Below, piece after piece: positions 17,239-25,141 of a stretch of DNA of 55,209 nucleotides. Position numbers and translations under genes: made by a program. The stretch lies in assembly GCA_049423065.1 (NCBI GenBank), contig JBMSQB010000020.1, forward strand, positions 1 to 55,209. Direction: 5' to 3'. The stretch's first letter is position 1, and every line of letters begins with the position of its first letter. The DNA is from SYIM01 sp041182885. Its GTDB lineage: Bacteria; Pseudomonadota; Gammaproteobacteria; Burkholderiales; Burkholderiaceae_E. Below the pieces are notes generated by a model, which worked only from the letters and a program-made list of their open reading frames with translations, was not told where the DNA came from and did no database searches.

Positions 17239-18213
17239 ATGAACAGCCCGAAAGCAACCCCTGCAAACGCGTCGCCAGCCCCGCGTGGCGGACGCAAGGT
17301 CATCATCACCTGCGCGGTTACAGGCTCGATCCACACGCCATCCATGTCGCCCTATCTGCCGGTTACCGCCGAACAGATTGGCACCGCAGCGATCGAGGCT
17401 GCGGAGGCAGGCGCCGCCATCGTCCATCTCCATGCCCGCGATCCGAAAGATGGGCGCCCCGATCAGCGGCCCGCGAGCTTTGAGCCTTTTCTCAAGGAGA
17501 TCCACGCGCGCTCCAACGTGGTGATCAACATCACGACGGGCGGTGCTGCGACCATGACGGTCGATGAGCGGCTGCAACCCTGCGCGGTATTCAAGCCCGA
17601 GGTCGCCTCGCTCAACATGGGATCAATGAATTTCGGCCTCTATCCCATGCTCGCCCGTTACAAGACCTTCCAGCACGACTGGGAGCGCCCCTATCTCGAG
17701 GGCTCCGACGACCGGATCTTCAAGAACACCTTCCGCGATATCGAAAAGATACTTCGCACCTGCGCCGACAACGGCACCCGCTTCGAGATCGAGTGTTACG
17801 ACATTGGCCACCTTTATACGCTCGCCCATTTCGTTGACCGTGGGCTGGTGAAGCCTCCCTTCTTCGTGCAGTCGGTCTTCGGCATCCTGGGCGGAATCGG
17901 TCCGCACCCGGAAGATGTGTCCCACATGCGCCGCACCGCTGACCGGTTGTTCGGCAACAGTTATCTCTGGAGCGTGCTCGGCGCCGGCAAGTCTCAGATG
18001 GCGATTGCCGCCCAGTCTCTCACCCTGGGCGGCAACGTCCGGGTCGGTCTGGAGGATTCGCTCTGGGTGGGGCCCGGGCAGCTTGCGCTGAAGAATGCCG
18101 AACAGGTCACGCTTGCCCGAAAACTCATTGAAGGGCTGGGCCTGTCGGTTGCCACACCCGACGAGGCCCGTCAGATGTTGCAACTGAAAGGCAAGTCGGG
18201 CGTCGCCATCTGA
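17239..18213 (+). CDS. Beta-keto acid cleavage enzyme (BKACE, DUF849)
   Basis: This is a 324-residue enzyme of the family typified by Kce, which condenses a beta-keto acid with acetyl-CoA and releases acetoacetate plus a new acyl-CoA. After a 20-residue disordered tail come the core motifs ITCAVTGSIHTPSMSPYLP, then AGAAIVHLHARDPKDGRP with zinc-ligand His63 and His65, SLNMGSMNFG and VLGAGKSQMA. The TIM-barrel length is normal. GGGGAC precedes the ATG. The substrate differs widely within the family and is not assigned. It ends in a bidirectional terminator and probably belongs with DUF2889. Confidence 0.93.
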   Translation: MNSPKATPANASPAPRGGRKVIITCAVTGSIHTPSMSPYLPVTAEQIGTAAIEAAEAGAAIVHLHARDPKDGRPDQRPASFEPFLKEIHARSNVVINITTGGAATMTVDERLQPCAVFKPEVASLNMGSMNFGLYPMLARYKTFQHDWERPYLEGSDDRIFKNTFRDIEKILRTCADNGTRFEIECYDIGHLYTLAHFVDRGLVKPPFFVQSVFGILGGIGPHPEDVSHMRRTADRLFGNSYLWSVLGAGKSQMAIAAQSLTLGGNVRVGLEDSLWVGPGQLALKNAEQVTLARKLIEGLGLSVATPDEARQMLQLKGKSGVAI

Positions 18214-18215
18214 CC

Positions 18216-18251
18216 GCAAAGCCCCGCGGTGAACCGCCCGCGGGGCTTTGC
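18216..18251. terminator. Bidirectional rho-independent terminator
   Basis: A perfect 14-bp inverted repeat, GCAAAGCCCCGCGG and its complement, has an 8-nt loop. It lies in the 49-bp gap between convergent genes (BKACE and the DctP gene). The AAAG/CTTT flanks give short T-rich ends in both directions, so it can terminate both the BKACE transcript and the long minus-strand operon. Confidence 0.85.
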
Positions 18252-18262
18252 AGCCGATTCGC

Positions 18263-19309
18263 TCAGGCCTTGCCGTACTTGGCGATCAAGGCCTTCGCGG
18301 TTTCAAGCAGCTTCTTGCCATCCGCGCCGCGCTTGCTGATATCGGCCACCCACTCGTCGTCCACCTGGCTGGAGCGCTTTACAAACTCTGCAGTGTCGGC
18401 CGCAGTGATCTGATAGATGGTGTTGCCGCGGTCCGCTGCAGATTTGCGGCCAGGCACATCGTTTTCCTGCTGAATGCGGCCAAGCCAGGCCGAGGTGTTG
18501 ATCCCAGAGTTGTCATCAATCACCTTCTTGAGATCAGGCGGCAACGACTGATACTTGGCCGGGTTCATCGCCATGACAAATGTGGCGGTGTAAAGCGCGG
18601 GCGCGTTCGACGGAAACTCGCTGTGAAACCGTGTGAGCTCATGCACGCGCACCGACGGCACCACCTCCCAGGGAATGGCGCAACCGTTGATCGTGCCCTT
18701 GCTGAGCGCATCGGGAATGGCAGGCAGCGGCATGCCAACCGGTGTGGCGCCCAGAGAGGCCAGCAACTTGGTGATCTGCCGGGTCGCACCACGGATCTTG
18801 AGTCCACGCAGATCCGCAGGCGTGCGGATCTGTCGCTCGGTGGTGTGAAACATGCCGGGGCCATGAACATGAAGCGCAATCAGCTTCACTTCCTTGAACT
18901 CATCGGGCGTCATGGTGTGAACATATTCCCAGTAAGCCTTCGAGGTGGCCTCGGCACTGTTCATCATGAATGGCAGCTCGAACACCTCGACCCGCGGAAA
19001 ACGTCCGGCAGTCCAGCCCGGCAGGGTCCAGACCACATCCACCACGCCATCGCGGACCTGATCGTAGAGTTGTCCAGGCGCGCCACCGAGTTGCATGGCG
19101 GGATAGGCCTCGAACCTGATTCGCCCGCCCGACTCTTTCTCCACCTTCTCCATCCACGGCTTGTGCATGGTGAGGAACACGGCCGACTGTGGCGCCATGA
19201 AGGTATGAAACTTGAGCGTGATCGGCTGCTGGGCCCGAACATGCACTGCAGGCGCACCCGCTGCAAGGACTGCGGCCGAAGCCTTGAGTATCGAACGACG
19301 ATCATTCAT
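18263..19309 (-). CDS. TRAP transporter substrate-binding protein (DctP-type), second set
   Basis: This is a 348-residue periplasmic receptor. A signal peptide of Tat-like character (MNDRRSILKASAAVLAAG) is followed by the DctP fold: ITLKFHTFMAPQSAVF, GGRIRFEAYPAMQLGG, the LRGLKIRGATRQITKLLASLG region containing the conserved carboxylate-binding Arg, and IPWEVVPSVRVHELTRFH. I chose the ATG at 19309, which has GGAG nearby; one at 19339 would overlap the permease gene and spoil the signal peptide. It is the last gene of the long operon, just before the terminator. Ligand is unknown, probably an organic acid. Confidence 0.92.
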   Translation of the reverse strand: MNDRRSILKASAAVLAAGAPAVHVRAQQPITLKFHTFMAPQSAVFLTMHKPWMEKVEKESGGRIRFEAYPAMQLGGAPGQLYDQVRDGVVDVVWTLPGWTAGRFPRVEVFELPFMMNSAEATSKAYWEYVHTMTPDEFKEVKLIALHVHGPGMFHTTERQIRTPADLRGLKIRGATRQITKLLASLGATPVGMPLPAIPDALSKGTINGCAIPWEVVPSVRVHELTRFHSEFPSNAPALYTATFVMAMNPAKYQSLPPDLKKVIDDNSGINTSAWLGRIQQENDVPGRKSAADRGNTIYQITAADTAEFVKRSSQVDDEWVADISKRGADGKKLLETAKALIAKYGKA

Positions 19310-19328
19310 CACGTGTCTCCTTGTTTGT

Positions 19329-20660
19329 TCATCCAACAAATTTCACCAGCCACAATGACAACCCGGGGAAAAAAAGCAAAAGCAAGGTACGAATCACGTC
19401 ACTCGCCAGAAACGGCATCACCCCGCGATAGCTCTCGCCGATGGGAACCGGAGCCCCTCGGCCCTTGACGATGCCGTTCACCACGTAAACATTGAGACCG
19501 ACCGGCGGAGCAAGCAGCCCGAAGCCGACGGTCATCAGCACCATGACGCCAAACCAGATTGCTGTGTGCTCGCGGCTCAGGCCGAAGTCGAGACTGGTGA
19601 CGAGGGGGAAAAATATCGGGATGGTGAGCAGAATCATGGAGAGTTCGTCCATCACCGCACCCAGCACCACGTACAACAGCAGGATCGCCGCGACCACAGC
19701 CACGGGCGGAAGTCCCCAGCCTCCAACCACTTGCGCCAGTTGGGCAGGAACCTGGGTGAGCGCGAGCGCTGCATTCATCAGGTCGGCGCCAAGAAAGATC
19801 AGGAAAATCATCGCAGCGCTTTCCGCGGTCTGATAGAAGCACTCGGCGAATTGTCGCAGGCTCATTTCGCGGCGTGCGATCGCTGCGAGGAAGGTCGCAA
19901 AAGCGCCCACGGCTGCGCCTTCGGTCGGGGTAAATATCCCGCCGTAAATCCCGCCAAACACGATCAGGAAAATCAGGGCGATCGGGCCGATGCCCTTTGC
20001 CGCACCCAAGGGGTCGATGGTGGCGGCCTGATTGTTCGCAGGTGCGTGGCCGGGAACAAACCGGACGTAGAGGCCGATTGCAATCATGTAGCCAAGCATC
20101 GCGATGATGCCGGGCACCATGGCCGCTGCAAACAGTTTGGCAATGTTCTGCTCGGTCAGGATTGCGTAGATCACAAGTGGAACCGAGGGAGGAATCAGAA
20201 TCCCGAGTGTGCCGCCGGCAGCCAGCGTTCCGGTTGCAAGGCGCCCCGAATAACCGTGGCGCCGCATCTCGTCATAGGCGACATTGGTAATCGTGGCCGC
20301 GGTGGCGACCGACGATCCGCAGATCGCGCCAAAGCCGGCACTGGCCAGCACCGCGCCCATGGCAAGCCCCCCCCGCAGACGCCCCATCACCCCCGCGGCA
20401 AACTCGAACAGCGCCCTGCTGATCCCACCCTGCGTGGCGAAATGCCCCATCAGAATGAACAGCGGAATGACCGACAGGTCATAGCTTGCGAATCGCGAGA
20501 ACGCCTGCCCGTTCAGGAAGTTGGCCAGGGGCAACCAGCCTGCCTGCATCACATAGCCGACCGCACCGGCAACAAACATGGTGATCGCGATCGGAACCCG
20601 AATCGCCATCAGCGCGAGCATGATCGCGAATATAAGGATTGCGAGTCCGATCGAGGTCAT
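19329..20660 (-). CDS. TRAP transporter large permease (DctM-type), second set
   Basis: This is a 443-residue integral membrane protein with about twelve hydrophobic segments, the Na+- or H+-coupled transport subunit. Typical motifs include FILMGHFATQGGISRALFEFA, GFGAICGSSVATAATI, TLAAGGTLGILIPPSVPLVIYAI, FTPTEGAAVGAF and GFGLLAPPVGLNVYVVNGI. Its start overlaps the small-permease stop by 4 bp, and the receptor gene follows 19 bp after it. It forms a complete transporter with the genes either side. Confidence 0.95.
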   Translation of the reverse strand: MTSIGLAILIFAIMLALMAIRVPIAITMFVAGAVGYVMQAGWLPLANFLNGQAFSRFASYDLSVIPLFILMGHFATQGGISRALFEFAAGVMGRLRGGLAMGAVLASAGFGAICGSSVATAATITNVAYDEMRRHGYSGRLATGTLAAGGTLGILIPPSVPLVIYAILTEQNIAKLFAAAMVPGIIAMLGYMIAIGLYVRFVPGHAPANNQAATIDPLGAAKGIGPIALIFLIVFGGIYGGIFTPTEGAAVGAFATFLAAIARREMSLRQFAECFYQTAESAAMIFLIFLGADLMNAALALTQVPAQLAQVVGGWGLPPVAVVAAILLLYVVLGAVMDELSMILLTIPIFFPLVTSLDFGLSREHTAIWFGVMVLMTVGFGLLAPPVGLNVYVVNGIVKGRGAPVPIGESYRGVMPFLASDVIRTLLLLFFPGLSLWLVKFVG

Positions 20661-21178
20661 GGTTCGTTCTTCATCGGTACGCTGCCCGAAGCCGCTTCAT
20701 CGAGCTGCGCAAACCCAACGACCCCCTGAGCGATCGCAATCAGGGTCGTGATCGCAAGTGCCGGCACCATCAGGAGATAAACCGCCCACTCTGGAAAGCC
20801 CAGCATCATCGAACCCGATCCCGTGTTCCAGGCATTAAGCCCGCCCAGCATCGTGCGCCAGGTCATGAGCGCCATCACCAGGCCGAGGAGCAGCGCACCG
20901 AAACGGTCCATGGCCTCTCGGCTGCGCGGGGACGCCCTGCCGGTAAAGAAATCCACGATGATGTTGCCCCGGCGCAGCTGACACCATGGCATGAAGAGCG
21001 CAACCGCTGCGCCCGCTGCAAACCCGGCCAGCTCAAAGTCGCCATTGATCGCAGTGCCGAATGCGCTTCGACCTATCACACTGGCAACCGTGAGCGCGGT
21101 GATCCAGACCAGCAGCACCCCCGCGAGAATCGCGCAGAGTCTGGCGAGTTGCGCGAGGATTCTCATTGCGCCCGCCAC
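20657..21178 (-). CDS. TRAP transporter small permease (DctQ-type), second set
   Basis: This is a 173-residue membrane protein with four predicted transmembrane segments, in the DctQ/YiaM family that partners DctM. The helix pattern (RILAQLARLCAILAGVLLVW; FELAGFAAGAAVALFMPWCQL; LLGLVMALMTWRTML; FPEWAVYLLMVPALAI) and the conserved FPEW segment near the last helix support it. It begins at the base directly after the SDR stop and overlaps DctM by 4 bp. Confidence 0.88.
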   Translation of the reverse strand: MAGAMRILAQLARLCAILAGVLLVWITALTVASVIGRSAFGTAINGDFELAGFAAGAAVALFMPWCQLRRGNIIVDFFTGRASPRSREAMDRFGALLLGLVMALMTWRTMLGGLNAWNTGSGSMMLGFPEWAVYLLMVPALAITTLIAIAQGVVGFAQLDEAASGSVPMKNEP

Positions 21179-21910
21179 TCAGATGCTGAGCGTACCGACG
21201 CTCGCGCCGCCGCAGACATAGAGCGTTTGTCCGGTGACGAACCCCGCTTCGTCATCAACGAAAAATTCGACTGCTCGCGCAATGTCACCCGCCTCGCCCA
21301 GCCGCTTCACCGGAATCGAAGCGGCAATGGCGAGTTCGCGTGCACTTCCGGGTTCGACCACTGCATGAAACATGTCGGTTCGGACCGGTCCCGGCGCAAT
21401 CGCATTCACGGTGATGCCATCGGCTGCAAGCTCGAGCGCCCAGGTTCGTGCGAGCCCGAGAAGCGCTGCCTTGGTGGCGGAGTAATGCGTGCGGCCTGGC
21501 AGGCCCAGCGCAGCACGCGACGAGATCAGCACGATGCGCCCATGCCTGCGCGCGCGCATCGCCGGAAGCACAGCCTGGCCAAGCGTGATGGCCGCCCCCA
21601 CGTGCAATTCGCTGAGCTCGTCAAACTGCTCGACGCGCGCATTTTCAAGCTTCGCCTCGCGTACGACCCCGGCGTTGTGAACGAAGATTCCCATGTCGCT
21701 GCGCGCCGCGATGTCCGCGGCCAGTCGCGCGGTGGCCTCCCGATGACTCAGATCGACCACCCGGCTTTCCAGGGCTGGGTGATCGATCGGACACGGTGCG
21801 AGCGCAACCGACACCACGTGATGGCCCCGAGCGAGCAGACGCCTGACCACTTCAAGCCCGATCCCGGTGCTGCCCCCGGTGACCAGTGCAGCGACGCGTG
21901 CGCTCGTCAT
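21179..21910 (-). CDS. Short-chain dehydrogenase/reductase (SDR)
   Basis: This is a 243-residue classical SDR with all hallmarks: cofactor motif TGGSTGIG near residue 12, NAG at the fourth strand, the catalytic Ser in VLISS, YSATK, and the APGPVRTDMF segment. It should oxidise or reduce an alcohol/ketone with NAD(P). In this operon it could be the cis-dihydrodiol dehydrogenase expected after a Rieske dioxygenase, or a beta-hydroxyacyl dehydrogenase. The ATG at 21910 overlaps the cyclase-family gene by 4 bp; longer frames upstream run through that gene and are not used. Confidence 0.92.
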   Translation of the reverse strand: MTSARVAALVTGGSTGIGLEVVRRLLARGHHVVSVALAPCPIDHPALESRVVDLSHREATARLAADIAARSDMGIFVHNAGVVREAKLENARVEQFDELSELHVGAAITLGQAVLPAMRARRHGRIVLISSRAALGLPGRTHYSATKAALLGLARTWALELAADGITVNAIAPGPVRTDMFHAVVEPGSARELAIAASIPVKRLGEAGDIARAVEFFVDDEAGFVTGQTLYVCGGASVGTLSI

Positions 21911-22710
21911 CGCGACTCCTCGACCAGCGCGAGCACGCGAAGCGGGCTGCCGCTGCCGTTCTGGATCTTGAGCGGTGCACTGAGAATGACCGATCCGGTG
22001 GGCGGCAGCTGATCGAGGTTGGTCAGGCACTGCAGGCCGTAGCGACCGGTGCCGTGCATCAGGTAGTGACACGGATACGGCGGCCGAAGATGAAAACCCT
22101 GCCCCGCATCGGTCCCGATCGCCTCGGAACCAAAGCCGAGCACGTCGCGCTCCTCGGTCATGAAGCGCACCGCTTCCGCGCTGGGGCCGGGCGTGTGCTG
22201 CCCCGTCTCGTCGTAATTCTGATAGTCGGCGGGATCGCGCCGCTTCGACCAGTCGGTTCGCATGAGAAGCCATGCGCCCGCCGGAATCCGACCATGACGG
22301 GCTTCAAATTGCTCGATATCCGCGACCGTGAGCAGGTAGTCGGGATCGCGCGCAACCTGCTCATGGCAATCGATCACCACCGCCGGGGCCACGAAATGCG
22401 AGACCGGAACCGTATCGACCGAGTTGTTGGCAAGTTCGCGACCCGAGATCCAGTGAATCGGTGCATCGAAGTGGGTACCGGTATGTTCACCGCAGGAAAA
22501 ATTGTTCCAGTACCACGCAGGACCCCGTTCATCGTAGCGGGAGATCTCCTCGATCCGGAAAGGCCAGCATTGCCCCATCTCGGGCGGCAGCGAAATCTGC
22601 GGAAACTCGGGCGACAGGGTTTGGGTGAGGTCGATGACCCGAACCCTTGAACTGGCCAGTGCCGCAACCAGCGCAGTCAGCACGCCTCCCGGATTGTGGG
22701 TATTGCTCAT
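21907..22710 (-). CDS. Cyclase-family metal-dependent hydrolase (KynB-like fold)
   Basis: This is a 267-residue protein of the cyclase/kynurenine-formamidase family. The metal-binding signature HTGTHFDAPIHW is intact, preceded by the N-terminal VIDLTQTLSPEFP strand that opens the fold, and a later segment with GFGSEAIGTDAGQG. Family members hydrolyse amides or lactam-like rings (formylkynurenine, isatin) or act on other cyclic compounds. Here a ring-opening or hydrolysis step after oxygenation is possible but not shown. It overlaps both neighbours by 4 bp, firmly inside the operon. Confidence 0.88.
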   Translation of the reverse strand: MSNTHNPGGVLTALVAALASSRVRVIDLTQTLSPEFPQISLPPEMGQCWPFRIEEISRYDERGPAWYWNNFSCGEHTGTHFDAPIHWISGRELANNSVDTVPVSHFVAPAVVIDCHEQVARDPDYLLTVADIEQFEARHGRIPAGAWLLMRTDWSKRRDPADYQNYDETGQHTPGPSAEAVRFMTEERDVLGFGSEAIGTDAGQGFHLRPPYPCHYLMHGTGRYGLQCLTNLDQLPPTGSVILSAPLKIQNGSGSPLRVLALVEESR

Positions 22711-23969
22711 GATTGCGCTCCGCCCAGCGCGAGTTCCCGCTCCAGAATTTTCGGATTCTCGCGCCAGCGTTCAAGCCATTCCTGGGCGACTTCGCCCGGA
22801 TAGACATCTTCGACGCCCTCCCGGAGCGCTTTCACAATGGCCGACGCCACCGCGGCAGGCGCAAGCTTGGGCGGGGGCATGGTCTGGTTCCATTCATCGT
22901 CGATCGGCCCGGGAAACAGGTTGATCACGCGAATCCCCGCCTGACGCATTTCAGCGCGCAGGCACTGTGAGAGCGAGAGCGCAGCCGCCTTGGACGCCGA
23001 GAAGGTGCCGTGGGGCGGGAAGTTGCTGAGCGCGTAGATGGACAACAGATTGACCCAAGCGGTGGCACTCGCCGGTCCGTCCGCTGCGCGCGCTTTCAGT
23101 GCGCCCCCGAATGCCTGACTGAGGCGCAGCAATCCGAAATAATTGACTTCCATTTCGTCTCGGGCCGCGTCGGTGCCGGGGCGCGACGAGATTCCGAACG
23201 GTCGGTGAACCTCGGCATTGCTGATCACAATATCAACCTTGCCGCCCAGTTCGCCGCCCAGCACCTGCACCGACTTGCTGTCGGTGACATCGAGCGGAAC
23301 CGCGGTGACCTGTGGAAGCGCGAGCAGTTCATCGAAACCGGCCGGCTTTTTCCACGGTTCGGCAACGCCCACCCAGACAATGTCGGCGCCTGCCTTCACC
23401 ATTGCACGGGCAACCGCCTGGCCAACGGGGCTCTTGCCATCCGTGATCAACACCTTGCGAAATTTTGGATCGCTGGTCATGTCGCGCAGCACCGGGTCGT
23501 CAGCCATGTGAGGAGTCTCCTGCTCGGGAAAGCCAATCAGCACGGCTTGCCCGGAGCGATCAAGCCGGGCGCCCACCCGCACTCTGCAGGGCGCCTCGGC
23601 AACATCGCCGTGTAAGTGAACGATCAAGGTGGGACCGGCGTCGAGCTTCACCATGCCGATCCGCCAGGGCAGCCGCTCGCGGAAATAGAGATCATTGCTG
23701 TGGCGAAGAATCGTTACAGCAAGCAAGTCACCCTCGCCGCTCTGTTCACGCCAGCGAAGCTCGGGCGAGAGGCAACCCGCGCAAGCCTCACGCGGCGGGT
23801 ATTGAAGGCTCGCGCACCGTTCGCAGACCTGGAGCATGAGCCGGCCCTCAGCCGCACCCGCCGTCAGGCCGAGCGCCACCCGTCCGCGCGCGGACGGCGG
23901 CAGATTCATCACCCGCGTGCGCAGGATCGGGTTCTTGCGCTTGGGGCGCATCATGGGCATGGACATCAT
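22707..23969 (-). CDS. DUF35 zinc-ribbon/OB-fold protein fused to a degenerate SDR domain
   Basis: This is a 420-residue two-domain protein. Residues about 30-155 form a DUF35 (ChsH2-type) unit: a rubredoxin-like zinc ribbon with C49, C52, C63 and C66, then an OB-fold. Residues about 168-400 have an SDR fold, but the glycine motif reads TDGKSPVG instead of TGxxxGxG, NAG reads NAE, and the catalytic Tyr of YxxxK is Phe323 (K327 kept). Dehydrogenase activity is therefore doubtful. DUF35 proteins pair with thiolase-fold enzymes, and the thiolase-like gene is directly upstream with a 4-bp overlap. GGGAG precedes the ATG. I infer a subunit of a thiolase-fold/DUF35 complex with an added pseudo-SDR module. 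Confidence 0.87.
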   Translation of the reverse strand: MMSMPMMRPKRKNPILRTRVMNLPPSARGRVALGLTAGAAEGRLMLQVCERCASLQYPPREACAGCLSPELRWREQSGEGDLLAVTILRHSNDLYFRERLPWRIGMVKLDAGPTLIVHLHGDVAEAPCRVRVGARLDRSGQAVLIGFPEQETPHMADDPVLRDMTSDPKFRKVLITDGKSPVGQAVARAMVKAGADIVWVGVAEPWKKPAGFDELLALPQVTAVPLDVTDSKSVQVLGGELGGKVDIVISNAEVHRPFGISSRPGTDAARDEMEVNYFGLLRLSQAFGGALKARAADGPASATAWVNLLSIYALSNFPPHGTFSASKAAALSLSQCLRAEMRQAGIRVINLFPGPIDDEWNQTMPPPKLAPAAVASAIVKALREGVEDVYPGEVAQEWLERWRENPKILERELALGGAQS

Positions 23970-25138
23970 GCGCTCCCGAGCAGCACAGCACCGGTGCAGA
24001 GGCAGCGGTCATAGGTGACCATGCCGAATCCCGTCACCAGCCCCAGCCGTGCATCGGCCACCGAACGCTCACCCGCCTCACCGCTCAGCTGCCGAAGCGA
24101 TTCAGTGACACCAATGAAGCCGCCGGCCGCACCCGCCTGGCCTGCCGACAGCTGGCCCCCGCCGGTATTGTTGGGAAAATCACCGACGCAGCGCAGATCA
24201 TGCGAATCGACAAACGCCGGCGCCTCGCCTTTGCCGCAAAAGCCTAGGTCCTCGAACTGGATCATCACAATGACCGGGTAGTCGTCGTAGGTCTGTACAA
24301 AGTCAACCTGATCGGGCCGAGCGCCCGCCTGCGCCCACAGGTCGTCACGGTCGACGACCCAGCCACCGCGCTCCATCACCGGGTCATGAGCGAAGGCATT
24401 GTGCCGCTCGATCGAGCCGCGCAATACGGCATAGCGAAGACCCTGCGCCCGGGCACGCGCCTCGCTCATCACCAGAAACGCCTCGCCGCCCGCGCAGGGC
24501 ATCACGCAGTCATAGAGATGCACGGGATCGGAGATCGGCCGTGCCGCCATGTAATCGTCAAGTGAAAGCGTCTGCCTGTAAAACACCGCGCCCGGATTGC
24601 GGTTGGCGTTGAACCGCTGGCTGACCGCGACCTTGCCGAAGTGTTCGCGACGCGCGCCGTATTTGCGCATGTAGTGGGCGGTGATCATCGCGAATACCGA
24701 ATTGGGGCCGCCCGCACCATAGGGGTAGCTTGCATCGCGAGCGAAATAGCTGAAGCCACCCAGCATCAGTCGAAATGAATCGACATGATTGGTGTCACCT
24801 GCGACGCACGCCACCACGTCTGCATCGCCTGCCTGCACTGCACGAGCCGCACGCCGCAGCGCCATCACGCCAGACGCGCCCCCATTGGGAAGAAAATCAA
24901 GCCAACGTGGCGACACGCCAAGGTGCTGGGTGATACCCACTGCAGTATCGGGCCCCAGCGAAAAACTGCTGACGGTGAGGCCGTCGATTTCCTCCTTGGC
25001 AATGCCCGATTCCCGGACCAGCGCCTCCAGCGCCTGGCCGATGAACCAGTGGGCACCGTGGGTGGAATATCGCCGATACGGCACCGTGACGGGTACTGCA
25101 ACAGCCACGCCTTCATAGGACATCCGTTGTCGGGGCAT
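23966..25138 (-). CDS. Thiolase-fold protein lacking catalytic Cys and His (Ltp2-like aldolase candidate)
   Basis: This is a 390-residue protein of the thiolase superfamily, lipid-transfer (SCP-x/Ltp) branch. The nucleophile loop reads PNGGASG (84-90) where thiolases have a Cys, and the usual GHP motif is replaced in NTGGGQLSAGQAGAAGG. The C-terminal motif is partly kept (TYDRCLCTGA, near 375-383). Loss of both residues argues against thiolysis. In steroid catabolism Ltp2 has a similar loss and acts as a retro-aldolase that needs a DUF35 partner. The next gene here encodes a DUF35 protein, so an aldol-type C-C cleavage of a beta-hydroxyacyl-CoA is my inference. Alternatives are a regulatory or binding role. 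Confidence 0.85.
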   Translation of the reverse strand: MPRQRMSYEGVAVAVPVTVPYRRYSTHGAHWFIGQALEALVRESGIAKEEIDGLTVSSFSLGPDTAVGITQHLGVSPRWLDFLPNGGASGVMALRRAARAVQAGDADVVACVAGDTNHVDSFRLMLGGFSYFARDASYPYGAGGPNSVFAMITAHYMRKYGARREHFGKVAVSQRFNANRNPGAVFYRQTLSLDDYMAARPISDPVHLYDCVMPCAGGEAFLVMSEARARAQGLRYAVLRGSIERHNAFAHDPVMERGGWVVDRDDLWAQAGARPDQVDFVQTYDDYPVIVMIQFEDLGFCGKGEAPAFVDSHDLRCVGDFPNNTGGGQLSAGQAGAAGGFIGVTESLRQLSGEAGERSVADARLGLVTGFGMVTYDRCLCTGAVLLGSA

Positions 25139-25141
25139 GGG

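Noticed and set aside
23966..25138. Annotation as acetyl-CoA acetyltransferase
   Set aside because: The nucleophile Cys and the GHP His needed for thiolysis are missing, so I describe it by fold only.
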